From an uncultured Rothia sp. (lineage in GTDB: Bacteria; Actinomycetota; Actinomycetes; Actinomycetales; Micrococcaceae): DNA of 64,000 nucleotides. The stretch is taken from the NCBI RefSeq assembly GCF_916715725.1, contig NZ_CAKAPD010000002.1:62001-126000 (forward strand), read 5' to 3'. The position numbers and the translations under genes were made by a program. The notes beneath the pieces are model-generated. The model made no database searches. It was not told the origin of the DNA and worked only from the letters and a program-made list of their open reading frames with translations. This document shows positions 26,448 to 35,831 of the stretch, piece after piece. The first letter of the stretch is position 1; every line of letters begins with the position of its first letter.

Positions 26448-28031
26448 TTAGGCTTCCGGCTTCATCAAGGGGAAGAGAATAGTCTCACGAATACCGGGCT
26501 GACGCACCACAGTACCCGGACGCTCCGGATCCTGGTCGCCCGCCAGCAGCATAATCAGACGGTCAATGCCCAGACCCAGGCCACCCATCGGGGGCGCACC
26601 GTGCTCCAGGGCGCGCAGGAAGTCCTCATCCAGCTCCATCGCCTCATCGTCACCGGCAGCAGCCAGCAGCGACTGAGCGGTCAGGCGCTCACGCTGAATG
26701 ACCGGGTCAATCAGCTCGGAGAACGCGGTACCGCGCTCCATACCGCCAATAATCAGGTCCCACGCCTCAATCAGAGGTTCACCGGAACGGTGCGGACGAG
26801 CCAGCGGCTGAGCGCTCGGCGGGTAATCGTACACGAAGGTCGGGTTCACCAGGGTCGGCTCAACAATCTCACCGAAGAGCTCGGTCACCAGCTTCTCAGC
26901 GTCCCACTTGGGGTCGATGTCCACCTCGTGCTTCTCAGCGATCTCACGCAGCACAGAAGCGTCAGTCTCAGGGGTGATCTCAACGCCCACAGCCTCAGAC
27001 AGGCCCGGGTACACCCCGACCCACTTCCACTCACCGAACAGGTCGATGGTGCCGTTCTCGGTCTCAATACGCTCGGTACCAACAGCCTTCGCGCAGGACT
27101 GGATAATCTCCTTCATGCGCTCAGCCATCACGAACTGGTCTGCGTAGGTCTCGTAGCACTCCAGGGTGGTGAACTCGGGGCTGTGGGTCGAGTCCACACC
27201 CTCGTTACGGAACACGCGGCCAATCTCGTACACGCGCTCAATACCACCAACCACAGCGCGCTTCAGCGGCAGCTCGGTCGCAATACGCATGGTCATCGGC
27301 TGGTCGAAAGCGTTCAGGTGGGTGCGGAACGGGCGAGCAGTCGCACCACCGTGCACCAGCTGCAGAACGGGGGTCTCAACCTCAATGTAGCCGTGATCCT
27401 CCAGCACGCGGCGGACGGTGCGGGTAATCAGGGCGCGCTTCTTCACCAGCTCGCGAGCCTCCTCGCGAACCATCAGGTCCAGGTAACGCTGGCGAACACG
27501 GGTTTCCTCGTTCAGGTCCTTGTGCAGAACCGGCATGGGGCGAAGAGCCTTCGACGCCATCTTCCAGTCGGTCACCATAATGGACAGCTCGCCACGGCGA
27601 GAAACAATCACGCGGCCGGTCACGAACACGTGGTCACCCAGGTCAACCAGAGACTTCCACTCAGCCAGGGACTCCTCGCCCACCTCAGCCAGCGACAGCA
27701 TCGCCTGGATGCGCTTACCCTCGGTACCACCCTGCAGGGTCGCGAAGCACAGCTTACCGGTGTTACGGACAAACACCACGCGGCCACCAACATGCACCAC
27801 ACGGTCAGTCTCGTCGCCAGCCTTCAGCTCCTCAGCAGCCAGCTTCGGATCGTACTCGGCGCGCAGATCCTCAATGTGGTTGGGCTCCACGCGGTTGCCC
27901 TCAGAATCCAGCAGACCCACCGGGTATGCCTCGCGACCCGACTCGATCAGCTTCGCACGCTTCTCCAGGCGAATCTGCATCTGCTCGGACATATCAGCAA
28001 TCGCCGGTGCGGCAGTGTGCTCAGTGCTCAC
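26448..28031 (-). CDS. lysS: lysyl-tRNA synthetase, class II
   Basis: The product is 527 residues: an N-terminal OB-fold anticodon-binding domain (VHVGGRVVFVRNTGKLCF) and a class II catalytic core with motif 2 (FRNEGVDSTHSPEFTTLE) and motif 3 (GLGLGIDRLIMLL). It charges tRNA-Lys with lysine. It starts at GTG (28029-28031) with an AGGT site. It is last in a possible unit with the DUF2520 gene and panC upstream, with a 52-nt gap to panC. Confidence 0.97.
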   Translation of the reverse strand: MSTEHTAAPAIADMSEQMQIRLEKRAKLIESGREAYPVGLLDSEGNRVEPNHIEDLRAEYDPKLAAEELKAGDETDRVVHVGGRVVFVRNTGKLCFATLQGGTEGKRIQAMLSLAEVGEESLAEWKSLVDLGDHVFVTGRVIVSRRGELSIMVTDWKMASKALRPMPVLHKDLNEETRVRQRYLDLMVREEARELVKKRALITRTVRRVLEDHGYIEVETPVLQLVHGGATARPFRTHLNAFDQPMTMRIATELPLKRAVVGGIERVYEIGRVFRNEGVDSTHSPEFTTLECYETYADQFVMAERMKEIIQSCAKAVGTERIETENGTIDLFGEWKWVGVYPGLSEAVGVEITPETDASVLREIAEKHEVDIDPKWDAEKLVTELFGEIVEPTLVNPTFVYDYPPSAQPLARPHRSGEPLIEAWDLIIGGMERGTAFSELIDPVIQRERLTAQSLLAAAGDDEAMELDEDFLRALEHGAPPMGGLGLGIDRLIMLLAGDQDPERPGTVVRQPGIRETILFPLMKPEA

Positions 28032-28083
28032 AGTGATACCTATCTGTGTAGTGTGTTGGGGACTCTTCTAAACGAACGAACGC

Positions 28084-29031
28084 TTAGCGCAGGTCCATGT
28101 TGTCAATCAGGCGGGTCGGGCCAACGAACGCGGCAACCAGTGCCAGCACTCGCTCCGACTCCTCAGTCGGCTCACCGAAAGTCATCGGGTCGACCAGTTC
28201 CAGGTAGTCAAGGCGTACACCCGGAGTGGAGTTGATACGCTCACGCGCACCGTCCAAATCAATCTCGTGGAAGCCACGGTTCAGCGAATTCTCACGCAGC
28301 ATAGCCAGGGTGCGGGACAGCACCAGGGCAGACTCGCGCTCCTCATCCGACAGGTAGCCATTACGCGAAGACAGCGCCAGGCCGTTATCGTCGCGAACAA
28401 TCGCCACCGGGCGCATGGTCACGTCGTGGTTGAAATCGTGCACCATACGCTGAATCAGGATGTACTGCTGAGCGTCCTTCTGACCGAAGTACGCGTTCAC
28501 CGGGTGGTTACCGGCTGCGGGGCGAATAATGTTGAAGAACTTATTGACCACGGCCAGCACGCCATCAAAGTGGCCCGGACGGGTCGCACCCTCAAACTTG
28601 GTGCCCAGCTCGCCGCTCGAAATGCGGATGAGCGGGTCACCGTCGGGGTACATCTCTTCAACCTCGGGGGCAAAAATAATGTCAACACCGGCGGCACCAG
28701 CCAGGGCAGCGTCTGCCTCTAGGGTGCGCGGGTATGCTTCGTAATCCTCGCCGGGGCCAAACTGCAGCGGGTTCACGAAAATGGAGGCGACCACTACATC
28801 ATTCTGTTCAGTGGCGCGACGCAACAGGGTTGCGTGGCCGTCGTGCAGGGCGCCCATGGTGGGCACGTAGCCCAGGGATGCGTTCGTGTACTGAACTGCG
28901 GTGCCGTTCTGCTCCGCCTCCTGGCGGGCTGCTCGGTCCAGTTCCTCCTGCGCTGCGGCAAGGGATTCGGTGATTGCCGTGCGGAAATCCGCAATGGTGG
29001 TCACGACTCGGGGCATCGAAGTCTCAGTCAT
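28084..29031 (-). CDS. panC: pantothenate synthetase PanC
   Basis: The product is 315 residues. Family motifs are clear: PTMGALHDGHATLLRRA with the HIGH-like ATP site, VNPLQFGPGEDYEAYPR, and YFGQKDAQQ. The enzyme condenses pantoate and beta-alanine with ATP for coenzyme A synthesis. About 15 extra residues (EELDRAARQEAEQNGT) are inserted before the first motif. The ATG overlaps the DUF2520 gene's stop codon in an ATGA arrangement, so the two are translationally coupled. Confidence 0.96.
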   Translation of the reverse strand: MTETSMPRVVTTIADFRTAITESLAAAQEELDRAARQEAEQNGTAVQYTNASLGYVPTMGALHDGHATLLRRATEQNDVVVASIFVNPLQFGPGEDYEAYPRTLEADAALAGAAGVDIIFAPEVEEMYPDGDPLIRISSGELGTKFEGATRPGHFDGVLAVVNKFFNIIRPAAGNHPVNAYFGQKDAQQYILIQRMVHDFNHDVTMRPVAIVRDDNGLALSSRNGYLSDEERESALVLSRTLAMLRENSLNRGFHEIDLDGARERINSTPGVRLDYLELVDPMTFGEPTEESERVLALVAAFVGPTRLIDNMDLR

Positions 29032-29990
29032 GACGAGAACTCCTTGTTTTCGGGGGCTGAATCATCAATATCGCCGGGGTGGTTGCGGTCCGAAGACTCA
29101 CCCAGCAGATTCTCAATTCGTCCCAGTTGTTCATCGTTTAACAAACCTCTATTATGCGCTCTTTTTGCGGTTGCGTGTGCCAGAGCGGCATAAGAGTCTG
29201 TAATATCACCTGTTTTCTCATGCTCTGAGTACTCATTCAGAGCCTGAAGGTGAGCCTTCACGGTGCCTGCGTCTCCACGTGCCACGGGCCCGGTGAGAGC
29301 ACCCTCACCGCTGGCGAGCGCATTGTCCACGGCGGCTCGCACGAGGGGGCCCATGTAGCGTGCCGGGTCCTCAATACCGATGGAGGCGAGCATCTGCTGG
29401 GACTGACCCAGGATGGTTACGAGGTGGTTCGCGGCGTGCGCCAGGGCTGCGTGGTAGAGTGCTCGGTCGGCCTCGGCAACGTGCACGGGTTCGCCGCCCA
29501 CCTCCACCACGAGTGCCTGAGCAATCGGGATGAAAGGCGCCGGTCCGGTCACGGCGAAGCAGGTGCCGTTCAGGCGCTGCAGGTCCACGGACATGCCGGT
29601 GAAGGTCATGGCGGGGTGAATCGCCAAACCGATAGCACCCAGTGCGGTCGCCGGTGCGAGAACCTCGGTGCCGTGGCGGCCGGAGGTGTGCACCAGAATC
29701 TGACCGGCGGTAATACTTCCCGAAGATGCCAGGTAGGTGACAAGGCTCGGCAGCTCATCATCGGGAACCGCAAGAATCAGCAATTCGCTACGTTCGGCAA
29801 TCTGTTCCACAGGCAGCAGAGGCACATCGGGAAGCAGCATCGCGGCGCGCTCCTGAGAAGCCTCAGACACCGCATGAACACCCACAATCGTGTGTTCGCA
29901 GGCGCGCAGAGCCGCACCGAGGACGGCTCCGACCCTCCCGGCTGAAATAATTCCAATGCCCAAACGCGCAGGTTTTGAATGCTGTATCAC
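29028..29990 (-). CDS. Rossmann-like plus DUF2520 domain protein
   Basis: The product is 320 residues. The N-terminal dinucleotide fold (GIGIISAGRVGAVLG) is followed by LAVPDDELPSLVTYLA, AIHPAMTFTG and the C-terminal DUF2520 helical domain (ALYHAALAHAANHLVTIL). This layout is like ketopantoate reductase and related oxidoreductases, and the gene is regularly next to panC in actinobacteria, so a role in pantothenate supply is often suggested but I know of no proof for this subtype. It starts at GTG (29988-29990). Confidence 0.85.
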   Translation of the reverse strand: MIQHSKPARLGIGIISAGRVGAVLGAALRACEHTIVGVHAVSEASQERAAMLLPDVPLLPVEQIAERSELLILAVPDDELPSLVTYLASSGSITAGQILVHTSGRHGTEVLAPATALGAIGLAIHPAMTFTGMSVDLQRLNGTCFAVTGPAPFIPIAQALVVEVGGEPVHVAEADRALYHAALAHAANHLVTILGQSQQMLASIGIEDPARYMGPLVRAAVDNALASGEGALTGPVARGDAGTVKAHLQALNEYSEHEKTGDITDSYAALAHATAKRAHNRGLLNDEQLGRIENLLGESSDRNHPGDIDDSAPENKEFSS

Positions 29991-30003
29991 GGCTTTAAGT
30001 ATA
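29991..30003 (-). promoter_or_regulatory. -10 box giving a leaderless DUF2520-panC message
   Basis: TATACT on the minus strand (29998-30003) lies exactly 7 nt before the GTG. No ribosome site is present. Confidence 0.6.
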
Positions 30004-30084
30004 TTCTCCCTTTCACGCCGGCCCTGCCGTCAGTGTTATGAAGAACACCGGCGGCAGAGCGCGATCTGTAGTTTTACTGGCGGG

Positions 30085-31911
30085 TTAGCGCGCGCTGTAC
30101 CCATTCGCAGCAGGCGCAGAACCCAGCGCAGGTTCCGGTACGCGGTAGTAGGGCTCAATGCCCTCCAGCCGAACCGTCATCAACCACACCAGGTCCTCGC
30201 AGACGCGCGGCGGTAGGTGCATCATGAGCGTGCGCACCGGGCCGGGCACCGTACCGAAATGCACGCTCGCGCATCCGAAGGCACGCTGCAGCGGGCCCTG
30301 ACCTCGGCTCACACTCAGCACACGGCTGACCGGAACAATCGACAGCGTACGGATAAAGTAGCCGCCACGAATCAGCAACAGGTCACCTCGCGTATGCTCG
30401 CCAACGCTCGAACGCGCCGCATCAGAATCAATGCGGGTAGTCGCCTGCACCGAACCGGCAGTGTAACCGACCGTGGTCACGCCGTTACGCTTCCAGGTGA
30501 GCAGGTCCATCCAGCGCGCCGAAGAGGGCGTCACAATCATTGCCGGAACCTGCGGCTTCTGACTCTTCAGCGAACCGTCGGCGGTATCCAGTAGCACCTG
30601 CGCCTGTGCCTCATCCAGGGCGGGCAACAGCAGACGCAACACCATCAGCGTCTCCTGCTTATTGCCAACCGGCAGGGCAACATTGCGGGTCACCAGCTTC
30701 TGGTTGTCGTTCTTCTCAATACCAATACCGGCAATGGTCATCTTGATGCGGTACCAGCCGAATGCACGCCACAGGATGGACTGCTCCACAGCCAGCGCCT
30801 GAATACGCTCAACCATCACGTTCTGAGTGTGCGTGCCGGTGAAACCGTAGCGCAGGGTCACGCCGCCCTGACCGCTGGGGGTGATTTTGAAGTTCGCGGC
30901 ACCATCAAACCGTGTCCAGAGGGCAACCACGTAACCAACCATGGGCGCGAAGGTGCCGGGCAGTATCGCCATGAAAATGAGGAACGGGCTCTCACCACCC
31001 ATGATCGCGGCGAAGACGGCGGCACCGACCATGAGGGCCACGGCAGGAACCAGCCACACCAGGTGCTCCAGCATGATGGAGGCAATCAGACGCACATTCG
31101 AGATGCGGAAAATCGGCGGCTGCGAGGGGTCAGCCGCGACCGGCATCGGCATACGGCCGCGAGCGCCGCGGCGGGATGCTGCGGGCTGCTGAGGTTCAGA
31201 CTGCTGGGTGTTGTCCTGCACGGGCGCACCATAGGAGGCCTCGAACGGCTGGTGCAGCTGATCCGCATCCGGCATGCGCTCCGCAGAAATCTGCATGCTA
31301 CCGGGTAGCACATCGACCGGGCGGCCAGCCGCCTCCGAGCGCAGCAGGTTAATACTCGCCATCGCGGTGCGGCGCAGAACCTCCGCCTTGCGGGCAGAAA
31401 CGTACTTGATGTGCAGTGCCTCCGAAGAGCCGTCAGCCACCTCAAAACGCAGCTCCGACAGACCCAGCAGACGAGTCACCAGAGGACGCGAAATGTCCAC
31501 GCTCTGCACGCTCTCCAGACGAATCGTGCGGTTCTTCTTGAACAGAAAACCGCTACGGCGGTGAATTGCCAAATCGTCCAGACTGTAGCGGGTAAACCAC
31601 CAGTCAAGCGAGCCGCCAACCAGAATCAGCATGAGCACGGCGAAGCCGATGAGCTGCGAGTACGTCGCGCTGAGGTAGCTGCTGTTCTCGTCGAATGCCT
31701 GCGTCAGGCGCGCGCCCCACTCGTTCGGCGGGGTGGTCAGAATATTCAGGATAATGCTCTGGAAGAAGCCGAACGCCAGCAGAATAATGAACCAGAGGTT
31801 CATGATGAACGTGCGGATATCGGCACGCCACCACTTCTGCTCCTGCGGCATCTGTGAGGCAGGAGGCTGCGGTGCCTGCGGCGCGGGGTTGGGCGGAACC
31901 GGGGTACTCAT
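30085..31911 (-). CDS. bacterial PH-domain membrane protein (YdbT-like)
   Basis: The product is 608 residues. A Pro-rich start leads to two membrane segments, a bPH2-type domain (RRSGFLFKKNRTIRLESVQSV), further membrane segments near residues 275-330, then a second and third PH-like unit (LRYGFTGTHTQNVMVERIQAL and LIRGGYFIRTLSIVPVSRV). The three-unit layout matches the YdbT family, partnered with the smaller YdbS-type protein encoded immediately upstream. In Bacillus this pair affects resistance to antimicrobial proteins; the role here is unknown. Its ATG overlaps the upstream stop codon by one base. Confidence 0.85.
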   Translation of the reverse strand: MSTPVPPNPAPQAPQPPASQMPQEQKWWRADIRTFIMNLWFIILLAFGFFQSIILNILTTPPNEWGARLTQAFDENSSYLSATYSQLIGFAVLMLILVGGSLDWWFTRYSLDDLAIHRRSGFLFKKNRTIRLESVQSVDISRPLVTRLLGLSELRFEVADGSSEALHIKYVSARKAEVLRRTAMASINLLRSEAAGRPVDVLPGSMQISAERMPDADQLHQPFEASYGAPVQDNTQQSEPQQPAASRRGARGRMPMPVAADPSQPPIFRISNVRLIASIMLEHLVWLVPAVALMVGAAVFAAIMGGESPFLIFMAILPGTFAPMVGYVVALWTRFDGAANFKITPSGQGGVTLRYGFTGTHTQNVMVERIQALAVEQSILWRAFGWYRIKMTIAGIGIEKNDNQKLVTRNVALPVGNKQETLMVLRLLLPALDEAQAQVLLDTADGSLKSQKPQVPAMIVTPSSARWMDLLTWKRNGVTTVGYTAGSVQATTRIDSDAARSSVGEHTRGDLLLIRGGYFIRTLSIVPVSRVLSVSRGQGPLQRAFGCASVHFGTVPGPVRTLMMHLPPRVCEDLVWLMTVRLEGIEPYYRVPEPALGSAPAANGYSAR

Positions 31912-32678
31912 TAGAGTGCCGCCATTCGCTCATCGGCGCGGCGCACCAGATCCGCGCGCAGCTCCTCCGCCACGTTCAGCGGAATACCGAACAGCACCAT
32001 CGTGCCGGTGGTCGTGCCCGCGGTGCGCACCGTCAGGCGGGCAACACCGCACATGCGCTCGAGCGGGCCCGAATCCACATCAACATACTGGATACGACCG
32101 TACGGCATGGAGCTCATGGAACGGAACACGATGCCACGGCGAGCCATCAGGTGATTCGACTCCAGCGCGTAGCCGAGTGCGCGAGTGCGGCGCGGAGTGG
32201 TCAGAATCCACCACAGACCCCACAGACCAAACACCGCGATTACCGCCAGACCGACGATGCGTAGCGCCTCCGGGCCACCGAAGAACGCACCCGCACAATA
32301 CAGGGCAACACCCGCAAGAATCGGGAACGCCAAGGCAGAAATAGTGTGAACAAAACGAACCGTCAGGTAGCCGGAGGCGGCGGGTACCCACTGCGGCTCC
32401 GGCACAGATTGCGGGGGAACCGGCTGGGAGCTTACCGGCTGAGAAGATACTGGCTGCGGCGCGTTCGGGTACGCGGCAGCAGGCGGAACCTGCTGACCGT
32501 ACTGGGCTTGCTGTCCATACTGCGCCTGCTGGTCATACTGGGCACCAGGCTGACCGTAAGCCGCCTGCTGGTACTGCCCGTACTGGTTCTGCTGAGCAGG
32601 CTGACCATACTGACCCTGCTGGGCGTCCTGCCCATACCGACCATTCGGCGAATAACTATTCTGGTTAGGAGCCGACAT
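31911..32678 (-). CDS. bacterial PH-domain membrane protein (YdbS-like) with Gln/Tyr-rich tail
   Basis: The product is 255 residues from the ATG complementary to 32676-32678, which has a GGAGG ribosome site. The first 100 residues are a Gln/Tyr/Gly/Pro-rich disordered tail with QYGQQAQYGQQ-type repeats; two membrane segments and one PH-like domain follow (ARRGIVFRSMSSMPYGRIQYV). It overlaps the DUF3180 gene by 14 nt upstream and the YdbT-like gene by 1 nt downstream, so the three form a tight unit. Confidence 0.85.
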   Translation of the reverse strand: MSAPNQNSYSPNGRYGQDAQQGQYGQPAQQNQYGQYQQAAYGQPGAQYDQQAQYGQQAQYGQQVPPAAAYPNAPQPVSSQPVSSQPVPPQSVPEPQWVPAASGYLTVRFVHTISALAFPILAGVALYCAGAFFGGPEALRIVGLAVIAVFGLWGLWWILTTPRRTRALGYALESNHLMARRGIVFRSMSSMPYGRIQYVDVDSGPLERMCGVARLTVRTAGTTTGTMVLFGIPLNVAEELRADLVRRADERMAAL

Positions 32679-33183
32679 AGGTTCCTCCCTCTCGCGGCTT
32701 GACAGCACCGGAAGAGGAGGCCGCATCCTCATCATCCTCCGGCGGAATACGACAACAATGCTGTGCCCACAGGCCAGCAATCAGCAGGGCAACACTGCCC
32801 ACACAATTAACAAGAACCTCCCAAAAGACCACCGAAAAACCGCGCGTAGACACCATCGCCAGATGGTAGCCAAGAATCGCACCGCACCAGCCCGTCAACA
32901 GGGCACCGGTCATGATGGCCCCCTGCGCATACGCCACCGCACGCGCCGCAAGAATCGGGCCCATATGCGGCACCTTCTCACGCGTCTGAATACGACGATA
33001 ACGAGCCACCTGCACACCCAGCCACACGGCACCCGCCGCAACCAGCAGGCACACCGCGCCGAGCATCCACGAAAAATTCAGCTCACCAAAACCGGCGCCA
33101 ATCATCACGGAATTCACCATAAGAGCGACAGCGGCAGCGCACACCGCCGCCACAATAATCGCCCGATAGCTCAGGGGCTTCAT
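32665..33183 (-). CDS. DUF3180 membrane protein
   Basis: The product is 172 residues with four hydrophobic segments, matching the actinobacterial DUF3180 family in length and in the loop motif ARAVAYAQGAIMTGALLTGW. The family is consistently found between folK and PH-domain genes, as here. Function unknown. The ATG has a GAAAGGAA ribosome site and the 3' end overlaps the next gene. Confidence 0.85.
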   Translation of the reverse strand: MKPLSYRAIIVAAVCAAAVALMVNSVMIGAGFGELNFSWMLGAVCLLVAAGAVWLGVQVARYRRIQTREKVPHMGPILAARAVAYAQGAIMTGALLTGWCGAILGYHLAMVSTRGFSVVFWEVLVNCVGSVALLIAGLWAQHCCRIPPEDDEDAASSSGAVKPREGGTYVGS

Positions 33184-33234
33184 GGTGTTTCCTTTCGGTA
33201 GGTTCCTCTACCTTCCAGAGTGCCACATTTAAGG

Positions 33235-33825
33235 CTAATCAGGTACCTTCATCTCACGCATATAGCTAATAGCGTCTTCATGCGCCTCAACCAGCGTGCA
33301 GGCCAGCTCCGCAACGTTCACGACCTCGCGGCTCAGCGGCGCAGGAACCTCATCCGGCCGCTCCCCCGAAGGCTCCGCACGCCGGGTCACCGTCAGGTGC
33401 GCCTGCGGGTCCATCTGCGCCCACGGCACCAGCACAAAAGCACGCTCCTGCGCCCGCGGATGCGGCAGAGTCAGCACCGGATCCTCAGAGATCACGCCGT
33501 CATAGTCAATCACGTCAATATCGAGGGTGCGCGGGCCCCAACGCACCAGGCGCTCACGGTGATGCGCCGCCTCCACCGCGTTACACAGCTTCAGCAGCTC
33601 GTAGGCGCCCAGGTCAGTGGCCACCTCAATGACCGCGTTCACGAAATCCGGCTGACCCGCCGGGCCCCCCACCGGGGCGGTACGGTACAGCCCGGAGGCG
33701 CGCACCAGCTGCACGCCGCCCGCCACCAGGTCGGCGACGGCGCGCTCCAGGGTGTCTTCGCTTTCGCCCAGGTTCGAGCCCAACGCCAACACCGCGCGGT
33801 GCGCATACTCTGCCGCACCCACCAC
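33235..33825 (-). CDS. folK: 6-hydroxymethyl-dihydropterin pyrophosphokinase FolK
   Basis: The product is 196 residues. It has the HPPK motifs ALGSNLGESEDTL near residue 14, GQPDFVNAVIEV near residue 56 and WGPRTLDIDVIDYD near residue 95, with PHPRAQERAFVLVPWAQ. It transfers pyrophosphate from ATP in folate synthesis. It starts at GTG (33823-33825), which shares one base with the folB stop codon. The C-terminal 40 residues extend beyond the usual core. Confidence 0.94.
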   Translation of the reverse strand: MVGAAEYAHRAVLALGSNLGESEDTLERAVADLVAGGVQLVRASGLYRTAPVGGPAGQPDFVNAVIEVATDLGAYELLKLCNAVEAAHHRERLVRWGPRTLDIDVIDYDGVISEDPVLTLPHPRAQERAFVLVPWAQMDPQAHLTVTRRAEPSGERPDEVPAPLSREVVNVAELACTLVEAHEDAISYMREMKVPD

Positions 33826-34226
33826 TAGCGGCCGTCCTCAGCGGCGCGTTCGCGGAACACGCTCACCGCAACGTTACCGAACGGCAGCTCAATCGGCGCC
33901 TGCGGCTTCGACACGGTAATCTCCACCGCCTCAACGTACTCAAACATGGCGAGAATACCCTCGGCAATATTCACGGCGAGGGTCTCAATCAGGTCCAGAG
34001 AACCGTTCGTCACGTGGCGGTGAATCAGGTCCACCACGAGCGCGTAGTTCGTGGTCTTCGTCAGGTCATCGGTAACGGCCGCAGCGGAAAAATCACTGTA
34101 CAGGGTTGCGTCCACGACGAAGGGCTGGCCGTCGCGCTTCTCAAAATCGAGCACGCCGTGGTAGCCCTTGGCTGTAATGCCGGTGAGGGTGATGCGGTCG
34201 TGGCGTGCGTAGTCTGCCTGGGTCAT
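33825..34226 (-). CDS. folB: dihydroneopterin aldolase FolB
   Basis: The product is 133 residues when started at the ATG complementary to 34224-34226, which has a GGAGA ribosome site and gives the family's standard length. Motifs: DRITLTGITAKGYHGVLDFEK, TTNYALVVDLI and LIETLAVNIAEGIL. It converts dihydroneopterin to 6-hydroxymethyl-dihydropterin. A longer frame to 34319 reads Pro/Arg-rich sequence and is not supported. It overlaps folK and follows folP by 64 nt. Confidence 0.95.
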   Translation of the reverse strand: MTQADYARHDRITLTGITAKGYHGVLDFEKRDGQPFVVDATLYSDFSAAAVTDDLTKTTNYALVVDLIHRHVTNGSLDLIETLAVNIAEGILAMFEYVEAVEITVSKPQAPIELPFGNVAVSVFRERAAEDGR

Positions 34227-34290
34227 TGGGGGTCTCCTAGAGGGTATTCGGGTAGTTGGCGGTTGCGGGCGGGGTTTAGCTGGCAGGGCT

Positions 34291-35259
34291 CTAGCTAACA
34301 GAACGCAGCGCGGAGGCAACCGTCACCGCATCCACGCTGGCGGGCACGTCGTGCACGCGCACCGCCCACACGCCGCGCGCCGCCACCAGGGCGGTCACCG
34401 CCGCAGAAGCTGCCGCACGATGCTGAGCCGGGCGCGGTTCCGACAGCGACTGCCACAGTTCGCGTTCAGCCTCACCGGCAGCGGTTGCGGTGAAGCCGCT
34501 CGCGTTCAGGCGCTCAGCCAGCGCCATATCCGCCGCCGTCAGGACGTTCGCAATAAAACGCTTGCGGGAACCGGCAATGAGCAGGCGGTGCCCCAGGCCC
34601 TGCAGCTCGTCAATGGCGGCGAGTAGCTCCCAATCCTGCATACCGCCCTTCGCGAAGCCCAGACCCGGGTCAAGAATCAGGTTCTGCGGCAGCACACCGG
34701 CGGCGAGGAAACGCTCACGCAGGCCGGTCAGCTCCTCCACAACCTCGGTGACCACGCCGCGCGGGTACTCCGCCAGGCTGTCCATGGTCTGGGAGGTGCC
34801 GCGGGCGTGCATGAGGATGTACGGCACCTGCAGTTCGGCGGTGGTTTCAATCATTTCATCGCTCACGTTCAGGCCGGACACATCGTTGATGATGTGCGCA
34901 CCCGCGGCGATGGCGGCGCGGGCGGTCTGCGGGTTCATGGTGTCCACGCTGATGGTGGTGCCCATCTGCGCGACTGCCTCGATGACGGGCAGGATGCGGC
35001 GCTGCTCCTCCTCCACGCTGATGCGCACGGCACCGGGGCGGGTGGGCTCACCGCCAATGTCGATAATGGAGGCGCCCTCGGCGATCATGCGGGCGGCGCG
35101 GGCGATAGCGTCGGCGGCGGCGTAGTGCTGTCCGCCGTCGCTGAAGGAGTCGGGGGTGACGTTGAGAATGCCCATCACGAGGGTGCGTTCGGCGGCGAGC
35201 GCATCGCAGGGCAGGGGTGCGGCGGAAACGGCAGGGTGGGGGGCGGTGTCTTCGATCAT
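34291..35259 (-). CDS. folP: dihydropteroate synthase FolP
   Basis: The product is 322 residues from the ATG complementary to 35257-35259. The family motifs are complete: MGILNVTPDSFSDGG, IDIGGEPTRPGA, LDPGLGFAKGG and AGSRKRF. It joins 6-hydroxymethyl-dihydropterin pyrophosphate with p-aminobenzoate and is the sulfonamide target. TAGGAT (minus strand, 35267-35272) lies exactly 7 nt before this start, so folP probably has its own leaderless message; a longer frame to 35382 reads low-complexity sequence through the promoter. About 40 residues before the first motif are not part of the usual core. Confidence 0.94.
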   Translation of the reverse strand: MIEDTAPHPAVSAAPLPCDALAAERTLVMGILNVTPDSFSDGGQHYAAADAIARAARMIAEGASIIDIGGEPTRPGAVRISVEEEQRRILPVIEAVAQMGTTISVDTMNPQTARAAIAAGAHIINDVSGLNVSDEMIETTAELQVPYILMHARGTSQTMDSLAEYPRGVVTEVVEELTGLRERFLAAGVLPQNLILDPGLGFAKGGMQDWELLAAIDELQGLGHRLLIAGSRKRFIANVLTAADMALAERLNASGFTATAAGEAERELWQSLSEPRPAQHRAAASAAVTALVAARGVWAVRVHDVPASVDAVTVASALRSVS

Positions 35260-35490
35260 GGTTTTAATCCTACCGAATCTGCGGTGCGGTGGAGTTTGGC
35301 GTAGTGATTGACACAGTGATTGGGGCGGGGGTTGGGGCAGCTGTGGGGTCGATTCTGGGGACACGGCATGCAATACTTGCATTACAGATACTTATTTAAA
35401 GGTATGCTGGGAGGGCACGCATACCGTGCCGGGCGCGTTCCCGGTCGGCGGTGCGCACCCACACATACATACTCTAGGAAGTGACTCGTT
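35260..35490. promoter_or_regulatory. divergent promoter region with inverted repeat
   Basis: Between folP and the 68-residue membrane gene. It contains the folP -10 (35267-35272) and an inverted repeat ATGCAA-TAC-TTGCAT (35368-35382). TATGCT (35403-35408) could be the -10 of the rightward gene. The inverted repeat is a possible operator. Confidence 0.4.
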
Positions 35491-35697
35491 GTGAATATGA
35501 AGACTGGAGCTTGGATCCTCTCCCTGGTAGCTCTTGCCGCACTGGTGACTATTGTGCTCGCTGAAGGCGCCCCTGCCGTGCGTTGGATTGCTTTCGGCAC
35601 CGCGACCGGTTGCGGTTTCATTGCCGTGGGCTTGATCGTGACTCTTGCCCTGGGTTGGGATAATCCGAGCGAGGCGAAGGGTAGCTTGCAGCGTTAG
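35491..35697 (+). CDS. small two-helix membrane protein, unknown
   Basis: The product is 68 residues, with two hydrophobic segments (about 7-25 and 30-52) and a short polar tail. It starts at GTG 35491 or ATG 35497; AGGAAG lies upstream at a spacing that suits either. A terminator follows about 100 nt downstream. Coding is likely because codon use matches the neighbours and the frame is bounded by a promoter-like region and a terminator. Function unknown. Confidence 0.7.
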   Translation: MNMKTGAWILSLVALAALVTIVLAEGAPAVRWIAFGTATGCGFIAVGLIVTLALGWDNPSEAKGSLQR

Positions 35698-35801
35698 CGG
35701 CGGGGCTCTTCTAGCTTCTGCGGTGCGGCATGATCGGCGCCGCCACGGCCGCGGAAGGTACCGGCTCAGAACACATTCTCAGAGCACTTTGGCGATGCGA
35801 A

Positions 35802-35831
35802 AAGGGGCGGAGGTTTTCACCTCCGCCCCTT
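35802..35831 (+). terminator. terminator of the 68-residue gene
   Basis: A 12-bp perfect stem (35802-35813 with 35820-35831). It lacks a long T-run on either strand. Confidence 0.7.

Noticed and set aside
26601..28235. A 544-codon open frame antisense to lysS
   Set aside because: Same situation: shadow of a highly conserved gene, His/Leu/Gln-biased composition, no start signals.
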